This document shows, piece by piece, positions 6,732 to 14,055 of a stretch of DNA of 24,480 bases (its first letter is position 1; every line of letters starts with the position of its first letter). The stretch comes from Actinomycetes bacterium (GTDB lineage Bacteria; Actinomycetota; Actinomycetes; Propionibacteriales; Nocardioidaceae), in assembly GCA_023460975.1 (NCBI GenBank), contig JAEWOG010000033.1, positions 1 to 24,480 of the forward strand, in the 5' to 3' direction. The notes beneath the pieces are model-generated. The model saw only the letters and a program-made list of their open reading frames with translations. It did no database searches and was not told the DNA's origin. The position numbers were made by a program, and so were the translations under genes.

Positions 6732-8180
6732 GTGGGACGTGACGTACGTCACTGGGCTGGCCCGCGTGGTGTCGCCGTGTGGCTGCCCGTGGTGGTGGTC
6801 CTGGCCTTGCTCGGCGGAGCCGTGGCTGCGCACCGCTACGAGGTGGGTCCGCGTCACCTGCCGTGGCTGGTGGCAGACCCCGAGACCGAGCCCGAGCGGG
6901 TCGAGGCGCCGATCGCGCTCACCCTGCCCGAGGCAGCCCCGCCGGCCGCCGCGCCGGCCCCGGTGGGCGGCGCGGTGAAGGGCGCAGCCGTACGGCGTGC
7001 GCTCAGGTCGGCGCTGAAGGACCCCGACCTGGGGCCGAGCGTCGCCGTCGCCGTCGGCGACCTGGGTGGAGTCGGCGCTGATTGGACATGGGGCAACGCC
7101 TCGTTCACGCCCGCGTCGACGACCAAGGTGTTGACGTCGGTGGCCGCTCTGGAATCGCTCGGGCCCGACCACCGCTTCACCACCCGCGTCGTCAGCGGCG
7201 CCAAGGCGGGCGAGATCGTGCTGGTCGGCGGCGGCGATCCGTACCTGACGCAGCGCCGCGAGGCGGGCGACCCGGCGTACTGGGCGGGTGCCGACCTGGC
7301 CACGCTGGCCGCAGCGGTGGCGCAGTCCCTCCAGGCGGACGTGAAGGTACGGCTGCGGTACGACGCGTCGTTCTACGCGGGCGACGGCACGAACCCTGCC
7401 TGGCGATCCGACTACATCCCCGACGACGTGGTCGCGCCGATCGGCGCGCTGATGCTCGACGGTGGCCGCGTCGACGGGGGTCCGGAGCGGGCTGACGACC
7501 CGGCCCTCGCGGCGGCCCAGGCGCTGCGTACGGAACTCATCGCCGCGGGGCTCAAGGTGGGGCGTTCCGTCGTCCCGGTCGCGGCCGACCCGGCTGCGAC
7601 CGAGATCGCGGCCGTGCAGTCGGCGCCGCTGGCCGACATCGTCGAACATGTCATCTCCGTCAGCGACAACGAGGGAGCAGAACTGCTCGCGCACGCGGTG
7701 GGGTTCGCCGTCACCGGCGCGGGCGACTTCGAGTCGGGGGCCGCCGCGACCACCAGCGTGCTGGAGGGGTTGGGCGTCGACACGGCGGGGCTGAGGCTGG
7801 GCGACGGGAGCGGACTGGCGCGCGGCAACGTCATCTCCTCCGCGACCATGCTGGATGTTCTGCGTGTCGCCGCCGCCAGCGACCACCCCGAGCTGCGGGC
7901 GGCCTGGACGGGTCTGCCGACGGCGGGCTTCGACGGAAGCTTGGCCTACCGCTTCGACCGTGAGAGCGACGCACTCGGCTGGGTGAGGGCCAAGACGGGA
8001 ACCTTGACCGGCGTCCACGCGCTCGCAGGTACGGTCACCGACGCGAGCGGCGCGACCCTCGTCTTCGTCGTGGCGGCCGACCGGGTCTCTCCGTCAGCGG
8101 CCCTCGACGCCCAAGCGGCCCTGGATCGGGTGGCTGCAGCGCTCGCGGAGTGTGCCTGCTCCGTCGTCGCTGTCCCCTGA
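6732..8180 (+). CDS. dacB: D-alanyl-D-alanine carboxypeptidase / endopeptidase (peptidase S13, PBP4 type)
   Basis: The protein has about 482 residues, with one N-terminal membrane segment (about 16-36), a Pro/Ala-rich linker, and a penicillin-binding S13 domain. The three active-site motifs are in order: Ser129-Thr-Thr-Lys132 (SxxK), Ser311-Asp-Asn313 (SxN) and Lys421-Thr-Gly423 (KTG). It trims or cuts peptidoglycan stem peptides outside the membrane. I chose GTG 6732 because GAGGAGG at 6716-6722 is an excellent ribosome binding site 9 bases before it. ATG 6696 and GTG 6654 are in frame but lack one. The large insertion between SxxK and SxN is normal for PBP4-type enzymes. The order ppa-dacB-DUF2342-tilS is conserved in actinobacteria. 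Confidence 0.92.
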   Translation: MGRDVRHWAGPRGVAVWLPVVVVLALLGGAVAAHRYEVGPRHLPWLVADPETEPERVEAPIALTLPEAAPPAAAPAPVGGAVKGAAVRRALRSALKDPDLGPSVAVAVGDLGGVGADWTWGNASFTPASTTKVLTSVAALESLGPDHRFTTRVVSGAKAGEIVLVGGGDPYLTQRREAGDPAYWAGADLATLAAAVAQSLQADVKVRLRYDASFYAGDGTNPAWRSDYIPDDVVAPIGALMLDGGRVDGGPERADDPALAAAQALRTELIAAGLKVGRSVVPVAADPAATEIAAVQSAPLADIVEHVISVSDNEGAELLAHAVGFAVTGAGDFESGAAATTSVLEGLGVDTAGLRLGDGSGLARGNVISSATMLDVLRVAAASDHPELRAAWTGLPTAGFDGSLAYRFDRESDALGWVRAKTGTLTGVHALAGTVTDASGATLVFVVAADRVSPSAALDAQAALDRVAAALAECACSVVAVP

Positions 8181-8185
8181 GGGCA

Positions 8186-8351
8186 GCGTCATACGAACAG
8201 GCCTTGTTGGGTCGCGCGTCATACGAACCGGGGTTTGTTGGGGCTCGCGTCATACGAACTCGTACGTATAGCTGCGGGTTTGTATGACGCGGGGCCTGGA
8301 GGTTGGGCTTTGTATGACGTACGGGGGTCTGGGTGCGGGTTTGTATGACGG
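8186..8351. repeat. Repeat module 1: three forward and three reverse copies around one centre
   Basis: The pairs F1/R6, F2/R5 and F3/R4 share the same midpoint to within about one base (8268-8268.5). The module is therefore a nested, interrupted palindrome about 166 bases long. The centre carries TCGTACGTATAGC. The innermost pair (8247-8259 with 8278-8290) can form a 13-pair stem with an 18-base loop. Confidence 0.85.
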
Positions 8352-8360
8352 TCGGCGTGG

Positions 8361-8527
8361 GCGTCATACGAAGCGGTGGTTTGTTGGGCCTCGCGTCATA
8401 CGAACCGGGGGTTGTTGGGCCTCGCGTCACACGAACTCGTACGTATAGCTGCGGGTTTGTATGACGCGGGGCCCGGAGGTTGGGCTTTGTATGACGCCGG
8501 GCCCCGGGGATCGGCTTTGTATGACGC
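8361..8527. repeat. Repeat module 2: tandem duplicate of module 1
   Basis: Bases 8393-8496 repeat 8216-8319 at an offset of 177 bases, with four differences in 104 bases. The copies again pair around one midpoint (8444-8445.5). One extra reverse copy follows at 8545-8557. The module evidently arose by tandem duplication followed by light divergence. Confidence 0.85.
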
Positions 8528-8559
8528 CGGGGCCAACAGGACCGGTTTGCATGACGCAG

Positions 8560-8591
8560 CCCCGCCAAGCGGGGGACGCCTTTCGGGCGTC
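8560..8591 (+). promoter_or_regulatory. Two adjacent small hairpins before DUF2342 gene
   Basis: CCCCGC-CAA-GCGGGG (8560-8574) and GACGCC-TTTCG-GGCGTC (8575-8591) lie side by side between the repeat array and the promoter of the next gene. No T-run follows, so they are weak terminator candidates for dacB readthrough. Confidence 0.45.
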
Positions 8592-8595
8592 TCGG

Positions 8596-8601
8596 TAGGG
8601 T
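8596..8601 (+). promoter_or_regulatory. -10 box TAGGGT, probable leaderless promoter of DUF2342 gene
   Basis: TAGGGT is followed by 6 bases and then ATG 8608. The predicted first transcribed base is the A of the start codon or close to it. No ribosome binding site is present. This also places the whole repeat array upstream of transcription of this gene. Confidence 0.55.
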
Positions 8602-8607
8602 CGCGCC

Positions 8608-9654
8608 ATGAGCTCGATGGTCGACTGGAAGTTCGCCGTCCAGGTCGGCGCCCGTGCCGCTGGCGCAGGCCCCGTGGTGTCGCAGGCGCAGGCTGACGAG
8701 GTGGTCGCCCAGTTGCGTGCCGATGCGGCGCGGTCGACCGACCTCGTGCGTGACTACACCGGCCTCGACGCGCCGGCGGGTACGGCCCCGGTGCTGGTCG
8801 TCGATCGTCGCGGCTGGGTGCAGGCCAACGCCGACGGCTTCCGGACGATCATCGATCCCGTGACCGAGCGCCTGCTCGAGCGGCGACTGGCCGAGCGCGG
8901 CCCGCGTGCCAAGGATCCGCGCGACGGCGTGGTCGGAGCGGTGGGGTCGCGGGTCTCCGGCGCGGAGGTCGGCCTCCTGCTGGGCTACCTCTCGGGCAAG
9001 GTGCTGGGGCAGTTCGACCCGTTCCATGCGCCGTCGGGGCGGCTTCTGCTCGTGGCCCCCAACATCGTCCACGTCGAGCGCGAGATCGGCGCTGACCCGG
9101 ACGACTTCCGGTTGTGGGTGTGCCTGCACGAGGAGACTCACCGTGTGCAGTTCACCGCCGTCGACTGGCTGCGGGAGTACGTCTTCGCCGAGATGATGGC
9201 GATGACCGAGACGCTCAGCCCCGCCGGGCTGGACGAGACGCTCAAGCGGGTTGCCCACGCGGTGCGGTCGGAGGAGGGGAGTCTGATGGACGCCGTCTCG
9301 ACTCCTGAACAGCGCGTGATCCTCGATCGCATCACCGCCGTGATGTCGCTGCTGGAGGGGCATGCCGACGTGGTGATGGACGGAGTGGGGCCGAGCGTGA
9401 TCGGCAGCGTCGCCGCGATCCGCAAGTCGTTCAACCAGCGCCGCGGCGGGGTCGGCACCCTGGACCGGCTCCTGCGCCGACTGCTCGGAATGGACGCCAA
9501 GATGGCCCAGTACCGCGACGGCGCCGCCTTCGTACGCCACGTGCTCGACGCCACCGACATGGACACCTTCAACCGTGTCTGGGAGAGCCCGGAGACCCTG
9601 CCGACCCGCGACGAGATCGCTGACCCCGCCGCCTGGCTGGCCCGCGTGCCGTGA
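8608..9654 (+). CDS. Zinc-dependent metalloprotease, DUF2342 / F420-biosynthesis-associated family (Rv3626c-like)
   Basis: The protein has 348 residues and a zincin motif, His174-Glu-Glu-Thr-His178, in LWVCLHEETHRVQF. A helical C-terminal part follows, including SLLEGHADVVMDGVG, where the glutamate may serve as a third zinc ligand. Architecture and position next to tilS match the conserved actinobacterial family DUF2342. That family has been labelled by phylogenetic profile as associated with coenzyme F420 organisms; its real substrate is not known. There is no signal peptide, so a cytoplasmic role is likely. It overlaps tilS by 4 bases (GTGA), which implies co-translation. Confidence 0.85.
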   Translation: MSSMVDWKFAVQVGARAAGAGPVVSQAQADEVVAQLRADAARSTDLVRDYTGLDAPAGTAPVLVVDRRGWVQANADGFRTIIDPVTERLLERRLAERGPRAKDPRDGVVGAVGSRVSGAEVGLLLGYLSGKVLGQFDPFHAPSGRLLLVAPNIVHVEREIGADPDDFRLWVCLHEETHRVQFTAVDWLREYVFAEMMAMTETLSPAGLDETLKRVAHAVRSEEGSLMDAVSTPEQRVILDRITAVMSLLEGHADVVMDGVGPSVIGSVAAIRKSFNQRRGGVGTLDRLLRRLLGMDAKMAQYRDGAAFVRHVLDATDMDTFNRVWESPETLPTRDEIADPAAWLARVP

Positions 9655-10670
9655 CGCTCCACCCGGCGGTGGCAGCCGTACGAGGTGGGGTGCGCCGCGC
9701 GCTCTCCGACCTCGAGGCGGGATCGACCGTGGTCGTGGCCTGCAGCGGTGGCGCGGACTCGCTCGCCCTGTGTGCCGCGACGGTGTTCGAGGCCCGGGCC
9801 CGTTCCGTACGGGTCGTCGGGGCCACCGTCGACCACGCGCTCCAACTCGGCTCCGACCTCCAGGCCGCCCGTGTGGTCGCGCAGATGGCTGGGCTGGGGG
9901 TGGACGAGACGTTCACCGCGCGCGTGAGCGTCGACCTGGCCGGCGGCCTCGGCCCCGAGGCCGCTGCTCGGCAGGCGCGCTACGCGGTCCTGGAACAGGT
10001 CGCGGCCCACGTGGGAGCCGTGCGGGTACTCCTCGGCCACACTCTCGACGACCAGGCGGAGACCGTCCTGCTGGGGTTGGCGCGCGGCTCGGGACCTCGC
10101 TCGATCGCCGGCATGCGCCGCTCGTTCGACGGTTTCGTACGCCCCCTGCTCGACGTCCGCCGGGCCCAGACCCTCGCCGCGTGTGCCGCCGAGGGCCTCG
10201 AGGTGTGGCACGACCCGCACAACGAGGACCCGGGCTATGCGCGCGTCCGCGTCCGTACGTCAGTGCTGCCCGTCCTCGAGGCCGAGCTGGGCCCCGGAGT
10301 CAGCGAGGCGCTGGCGCGTACGGCCGACGCGCTGCGGGAGGACACGGAGTTCCTCGACGAGCTGGCGGAGCGGACGTGGCGCTCGGCCGAAGGAACGCTG
10401 GCGGTCGACGACCTCGGTGGCCTCCACCCCGCGGTGCGGACGCGCGTGCTGCGGCTCGCGGCACTGGCCGCGGGGGTCCCCGCAGCCGAGCTCACGCGGG
10501 AGCACGTCCTCGCCGTGGACCGCCTCGTGACCGCGTGGCGGGGGCAGAAATGGATCGATCTTCCCGGCCACGTGAAGGTCGTGCGCCGCGACGGACGGCT
10601 GCACCTGACGCGGGAACACGCCTCGGGTCCGGGGCACCAGGGGAAGGGGCCGGTGCCCGGCTCCGGGTGA
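9651..10670 (+). CDS. tilS: tRNA(Ile)-lysidine synthetase
   Basis: The protein has 339 residues and is an N-type PP-loop ATPase that converts the anticodon wobble cytidine of the AUA-reading tRNA-Ile to lysidine. The PP-loop is SGGADS at 32-37. The TilS signature GHTLDDQAETVLLGLARGSG follows at about 125-145, and the NEDPGYARVRVR segment matches the usual N..RN.IR region. The C-terminal substrate domains of E. coli TilS are reduced, as in other actinobacteria. The start is GTG 9651, overlapping the metalloprotease stop. The link to AUA decoding is pertinent because ATA codons are rare in such high-GC genomes, yet the enzyme stays essential. Confidence 0.94.
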   Translation: MTLHPAVAAVRGGVRRALSDLEAGSTVVVACSGGADSLALCAATVFEARARSVRVVGATVDHALQLGSDLQAARVVAQMAGLGVDETFTARVSVDLAGGLGPEAAARQARYAVLEQVAAHVGAVRVLLGHTLDDQAETVLLGLARGSGPRSIAGMRRSFDGFVRPLLDVRRAQTLAACAAEGLEVWHDPHNEDPGYARVRVRTSVLPVLEAELGPGVSEALARTADALREDTEFLDELAERTWRSAEGTLAVDDLGGLHPAVRTRVLRLAALAAGVPAAELTREHVLAVDRLVTAWRGQKWIDLPGHVKVVRRDGRLHLTREHASGPGHQGKGPVPGSG

Positions 10671-10675
10671 GGCTC

Positions 10676-10681
10676 TAGGCT
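10676..10681 (+). promoter_or_regulatory. -10 box TAGGCT, probable leaderless promoter of hpt
   Basis: TAGGCT begins 5 bases after the tilS stop codon and is followed by 7 bases and ATG 10689. No ribosome binding site lies in the short gap. hpt may thus have its own promoter in addition to readthrough from tilS. Confidence 0.5.
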
Positions 10682-10688
10682 TGCGCCC

Positions 10689-11240
10689 ATGGACGCGTCC
10701 CACGTGGAGAACGATCTCGTCAACGTGCTCTTCACCGAAGAGCAGATCCAGGCCCGGCTGGCCGAGATGGCCCAGCAGATCGCGGCAGACTACGAAGGAC
10801 GCGACGTCCTCATGGTCGGGGTGCTGCGCGGTGCGGTCATGGTGATGGCCGACCTGGCGCGCTCGCTGCCGATCCACGTCGAGATGGACTGGATGGCGAT
10901 CAGCTCCTACGGGGCGGGCACCAAGTCGAGTGGCGTCGTACGGATCCTGAAGGACCTCGACACCGACATCTCGGGCCGCGACGTGCTCATCGTCGACGAG
11001 ATCATCGACACCGGGCTGACCCTGTCGTGGCTGGTCAACAGCCTGGGGACACGCAACCCGAAGTCGGTCGAGATCGCCACGCTGCTGCGCAAGCCCGAGG
11101 CCCTCGCGATGCCCGTCGAGCCCAAGTACGTGGGCTGGGACATCCCCAACGAGTTCGTGGTGGGCTACGGCCTCGACTACCAGGAGCGCTACCGCAACCT
11201 GCGCGACATCGGCACCCTCGCGCCGCACGTCTACTCCTGA
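10689..11240 (+). CDS. hpt: Hypoxanthine (hypoxanthine-guanine) phosphoribosyltransferase
   Basis: The protein has 183 residues and the type I PRTase fold. It salvages hypoxanthine and/or guanine to IMP/GMP with PRPP. The PRPP-binding loop is VLIVDEIIDTGLTL at about 99-112, with the acidic pair Asp103-Glu104. The early GVLRGAVMVMADLAR is the PPi loop, and EPKYVGWDIPNEFVVGYGLDY is the base-binding and hood region of Hpt. The length is normal. The position between tilS and ftsH is common to many bacteria. Confidence 0.95.
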   Translation: MDASHVENDLVNVLFTEEQIQARLAEMAQQIAADYEGRDVLMVGVLRGAVMVMADLARSLPIHVEMDWMAISSYGAGTKSSGVVRILKDLDTDISGRDVLIVDEIIDTGLTLSWLVNSLGTRNPKSVEIATLLRKPEALAMPVEPKYVGWDIPNEFVVGYGLDYQERYRNLRDIGTLAPHVYS

Positions 11241-11290
11241 CGTCTCGACGGCGCTCCACGTCCCGAGACTCTGATCGCACCTCGCCTGCC

Positions 11291-11322
11291 CTTCCGCAGC
11301 CTGAGAGACTTCACTGCGGAGG
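11291..11322. promoter_or_regulatory. Inverted repeat upstream of ftsH
   Basis: CTTCCGCAG (11291-11299) pairs with CTGCGGAGG (11314-11322) with one G-T pair and a 14-base centre. Just downstream lies TAGCGT (11327-11332), a possible -10 box about 40 bases before the ftsH start. The repeat could be an operator over the -35 region, or a weak terminator for hpt. No known regulator motif is recognised. Confidence 0.4.
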
Positions 11323-11371
11323 CGTGTAGCGTCTCCATACTCCTGACCGGCGATCTGTCTGAAAGAGCCTC

Positions 11372-13444
11372 GTGAAGCGATTGTTCAAGGGCCCCTGGGT
11401 GTGGGTCGTGGTGGCCGTCGTCGGCGTGCTGCTGGCGTTCCAGTTCCTGACCCCCAGTGGTGGGGCCGACGAGGTCGAGACCTCGACGCTGCAGAAGTAC
11501 ATCTCCGACGGCGACGTCAAGGAGATCACCTTCGTTGACGGCGACCAGGAGATCCGCGCGACGCTCGACAAGGGCGCGCGCAAGGGCAGCGACGAGGTCG
11601 TGGCCTACTACATCCAGGGTCAGCAGCAGTCGCTGCTCGAGCTCGTCGATGAGCAGGTCGCCGAGGGCACGATCGAGAAGGCCAACTCGGAGAACCCGCA
11701 GCCCAGCCTGCTCGGGTCGTTGCTGGTCACGCTGCTGCCGTTCGCGCTGATCATCCTGCTGTTCGTCTTCCTGATGAACCAGGCCCAGGGCGGCGGCGGC
11801 CGCGGCGTCATGCAGTTCGCCAAGTCCAAGGCCAAGCTCATCACCAAGGACATGCCCAAGACCACGTTCGCTGACGTGGCGGGCGCCGAGGAGGCGCTGG
11901 AGGAGCTCGGGGAGATCAAGGAGTTCCTGCAGGAGCCCGCGAAGTTCCAGGCCGTCGGCGCCAAGATCCCCAAGGGCGTCCTCCTGTACGGTCCCCCCGG
12001 CACCGGCAAGACGCTGCTCGCGCGAGCGGTGGCCGGTGAGGCCGAGGTGCCGTTCTACTCGATCTCCGGCTCCGACTTCGTCGAGATGTTCGTCGGTGTC
12101 GGCGCGAGCCGGGTCCGCGACCTGTTCGAGCAGGCGAAGGAGAACGCGCCCGCCATCGTGTTCATCGACGAGATCGACGCGGTCGGTCGTCACCGGGGTG
12201 GCGGTTCCGGCATGAGCGGCGGCCACGACGAGCGTGAGCAGACCCTCAACCAGCTGCTGGTCGAGATGGACGGCTTCGATGTGCGTGGCGGCGTGATCCT
12301 GATCGCGGCCACCAACCGGCCGGACGTGCTCGACAAGGCGCTGCTGCGTCCGGGGCGGTTCGACCGTCAGATCCAGGTCGACGCTCCCGACCTCAAGGGT
12401 CGCGAGAAGATCCTCAAGGTCCACTCGCGCGGCAAGCCGATCGCCTCCGACGTGGACCTCCTCAACGTCGCCCGTCGTACGCCCGGTTTCACCGGCGCCG
12501 ACCTGGCCAACGTCCTCAACGAGGCCGCGTTGCTGACCGCGCGCAGCGAGGCCAAGCAGATCACCCGCGAGTCGCTCGACGAGGCGATCGACCGGGTCAT
12601 CGCCGGACCGCAGCGTCGTACGCGTCTGATGAGCGAGCAGGAGAAGCTCATCACTGCCTACCACGAGGGTGGCCACGCGCTCGTTGCTGCGGCGCTGCCG
12701 GGCACCGACCCCGTGCACAAGGTCACGATCCTGCCGCGCGGTCGCGCGCTGGGCTACACGATGGTGCTGCCCGACGAGGACAAGTACTCCCAGACCCGCG
12801 GCGAGATGCTCGACTCCCTGGCGTACATGCTCGGTGGCCGGGCTGCCGAGGAGTTGATCTTCCACGACCCGACGACGGGCGCAGGCAACGACATCGAGAA
12901 GGCCACGAGCGTGGCGCGGGCGATGGTGACCAAGTACGGCATGACCGAGTCCTTGGGAGCGATCAACCTGGGGGAGAACCCCACCGACCCGTACCCGGGC
13001 CTCAACCGCAACCACTCCGAGGCCGTGGCCGCGCAGATCGACGAGGAGGTGCGCGGGCTGCTGCTGAACGCGCACAACGAGGCGTTCGCGATCCTCGAGG
13101 AGAACCGCGACGTCCTCGACGCCCTCGTGCTGGCGCTGCTGGACAAGGAGACCCTCGACAAGGACGAGGTCGCCCGCGTCTTCGAGCCGCTGCGTCGCCG
13201 CCCCAAGCGTCCGGCGTGGACGGGCTCGGCTGACCGCGTCCCCTCCGACGTCCCGCCGGTCGAGATCCCGCAGGAGATCCTCGACCGCGCGCGACTGACC
13301 CAGGTGGAGATCCCGGCTGCGGTGGCGCAGACCGCTCCCGAGGTCCCGGTGCCGGGTGACGAGGCCGGCGAGGAGTCCGGTGACCCCGCCGCGGGGCCCA
13401 CCGAGAGCACCGCTGACGAGTCTGGCGAGGAGCCGCGGCCGTGA
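11372..13444 (+). CDS. ftsH: ATP-dependent zinc metalloprotease FtsH
   Basis: The protein has 690 residues and is a membrane-anchored AAA+ protease that unfolds and degrades membrane and regulatory proteins. Two membrane helices (about 9-26 and 113-135) flank a small external domain. The AAA module has Walker A GPPGTGKT (207-214), the pore motif FVGVGASRVRDLF, Walker B FIDEID (264-269) and the second region of homology from about 314 (TNRPDVLDKALLRPGRFD). The peptidase has HEGGH at 431-435 and a later Asp in the helical domain. The acidic/Pro-rich tail after about 625 is usual for actinobacterial FtsH. The start is GTG 11372, preceded by GAAAGAG. Its stop overlaps folE by 4 bases. Confidence 0.97.
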   Translation: MKRLFKGPWVWVVVAVVGVLLAFQFLTPSGGADEVETSTLQKYISDGDVKEITFVDGDQEIRATLDKGARKGSDEVVAYYIQGQQQSLLELVDEQVAEGTIEKANSENPQPSLLGSLLVTLLPFALIILLFVFLMNQAQGGGGRGVMQFAKSKAKLITKDMPKTTFADVAGAEEALEELGEIKEFLQEPAKFQAVGAKIPKGVLLYGPPGTGKTLLARAVAGEAEVPFYSISGSDFVEMFVGVGASRVRDLFEQAKENAPAIVFIDEIDAVGRHRGGGSGMSGGHDEREQTLNQLLVEMDGFDVRGGVILIAATNRPDVLDKALLRPGRFDRQIQVDAPDLKGREKILKVHSRGKPIASDVDLLNVARRTPGFTGADLANVLNEAALLTARSEAKQITRESLDEAIDRVIAGPQRRTRLMSEQEKLITAYHEGGHALVAAALPGTDPVHKVTILPRGRALGYTMVLPDEDKYSQTRGEMLDSLAYMLGGRAAEELIFHDPTTGAGNDIEKATSVARAMVTKYGMTESLGAINLGENPTDPYPGLNRNHSEAVAAQIDEEVRGLLLNAHNEAFAILEENRDVLDALVLALLDKETLDKDEVARVFEPLRRRPKRPAWTGSADRVPSDVPPVEIPQEILDRARLTQVEIPAAVAQTAPEVPVPGDEAGEESGDPAAGPTESTADESGEEPRP

Positions 13445-14055
13445 CCGATCCGATCAACGTCCTGGACCGTGATCCCGACGAGGTCGGCGAGTTCGACCAC
13501 GCGCGGGCTGAGGCGGCCGTACGCGAGCTCCTCTTCGCCATCGGCGAGGACCCCGACCGTGAGGGCCTGCTCGAGACCCCGGCCCGGGTGGCGCGGGCGT
13601 ACGCGGAACTCACCCAGGGCTTGCGGCAGCGGCCCGAGGAAGTGCTGACGACGACCTTCGACCTGGGCCACGACGAGATGGTGCTGGTGCGCGACATCGA
13701 GCTGTGGTCGATGTGCGAGCACCACCTCGTGCCCTTCACGGGCGTCGCCCACGTGGGCTACATCCCGGCTGAGTCGGGCAAGATCACCGGCCTGTCCAAG
13801 CTGGCCCGGCTCGTTGACGTCTACGCCAAGCGGCCCCAGGTCCAGGAGCGGTTGACCACCCAGGTGGCCGACGCGCTGATGGAGATCCTGGAGGCTCGTG
13901 GCTGCATCGTGGTGATCGAGGCCGAGCACCTGTGCATGACCATGCGGGGCGTCCGCAAGGCCGGAGCTCGCACGATCACGTCCGCGGTGCGGGGCATCAT
14001 GCACAACCCGGCCACGCGCTCCGAGGCGATGTCCCTGATCCACAGCTCACGCTGA
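13441..14055 (+). CDS. folE: GTP cyclohydrolase I
   Basis: The protein has 204 residues. It converts GTP to 7,8-dihydroneopterin triphosphate, the first step of tetrahydrofolate synthesis. Zinc ligands are visible as Cys92 and His95 in MCEHHLVPF and Cys165 in EHLCMTMRGV. The catalytic segment GLSKLARLV and the C-terminal signature RTITSAVRG are intact. The start is GTG 13441, with GAGGAG at 13427-13432 as ribosome binding site. It shares GTGA with the ftsH stop, so the two are coupled. It is the first of four folate genes in pathway-related order. Confidence 0.97.
   Translation: MTDPINVLDRDPDEVGEFDHARAEAAVRELLFAIGEDPDREGLLETPARVARAYAELTQGLRQRPEEVLTTTFDLGHDEMVLVRDIELWSMCEHHLVPFTGVAHVGYIPAESGKITGLSKLARLVDVYAKRPQVQERLTTQVADALMEILEARGCIVVIEAEHLCMTMRGVRKAGARTITSAVRGIMHNPATRSEAMSLIHSSR

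Larger units (their letters stand above)
8186..8557. repeat. Array of 13 copies of a 12-13 base motif in two symmetric modules; fills the 8181-8607 intergenic gap
   Basis: The gap between dacB and the metalloprotease gene holds 13 copies. Forward copies (GCGTCATACGAA) start at 8186, 8216, 8247, 8361, 8393 and 8424. Reverse copies (TTTGTATGACGC type) end at 8290, 8320, 8351, 8467, 8497, 8527 and 8557. The copy at 8424 has CAC for CAT, and the last has TGCATG for TGTATG. Neighbouring copies are 30-32 bases apart. The order is FFF-RRR-FFF-RRRR. Sequences between copies are G-rich and only partly conserved (GTTGGG recurs). It is not coding: neither strand shows a supported gene. It could be a protein-binding array, a REP-like cluster, or a source of structured RNA. 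Confidence 0.9.

Noticed and set aside
8186..8557. CRISPR array
   Set aside because: The repeated unit is only 12-13 bases, occurs in both orientations, the intervening sequences are themselves related, and no cas genes are near.
8035..9540. Long minus-strand open frame across the repeat array and DUF2342 gene
   Set aside because: It is antisense to a well-supported gene, and its only distinctive part is a translation of the repeats (RHTKP-like). Composition and context do not support a protein.
11231..13075. 614-residue minus-strand open frame
   Set aside because: It is the complement of ftsH, is Leu/Asp/Arg-rich and lacks motifs. FtsH is unambiguous.
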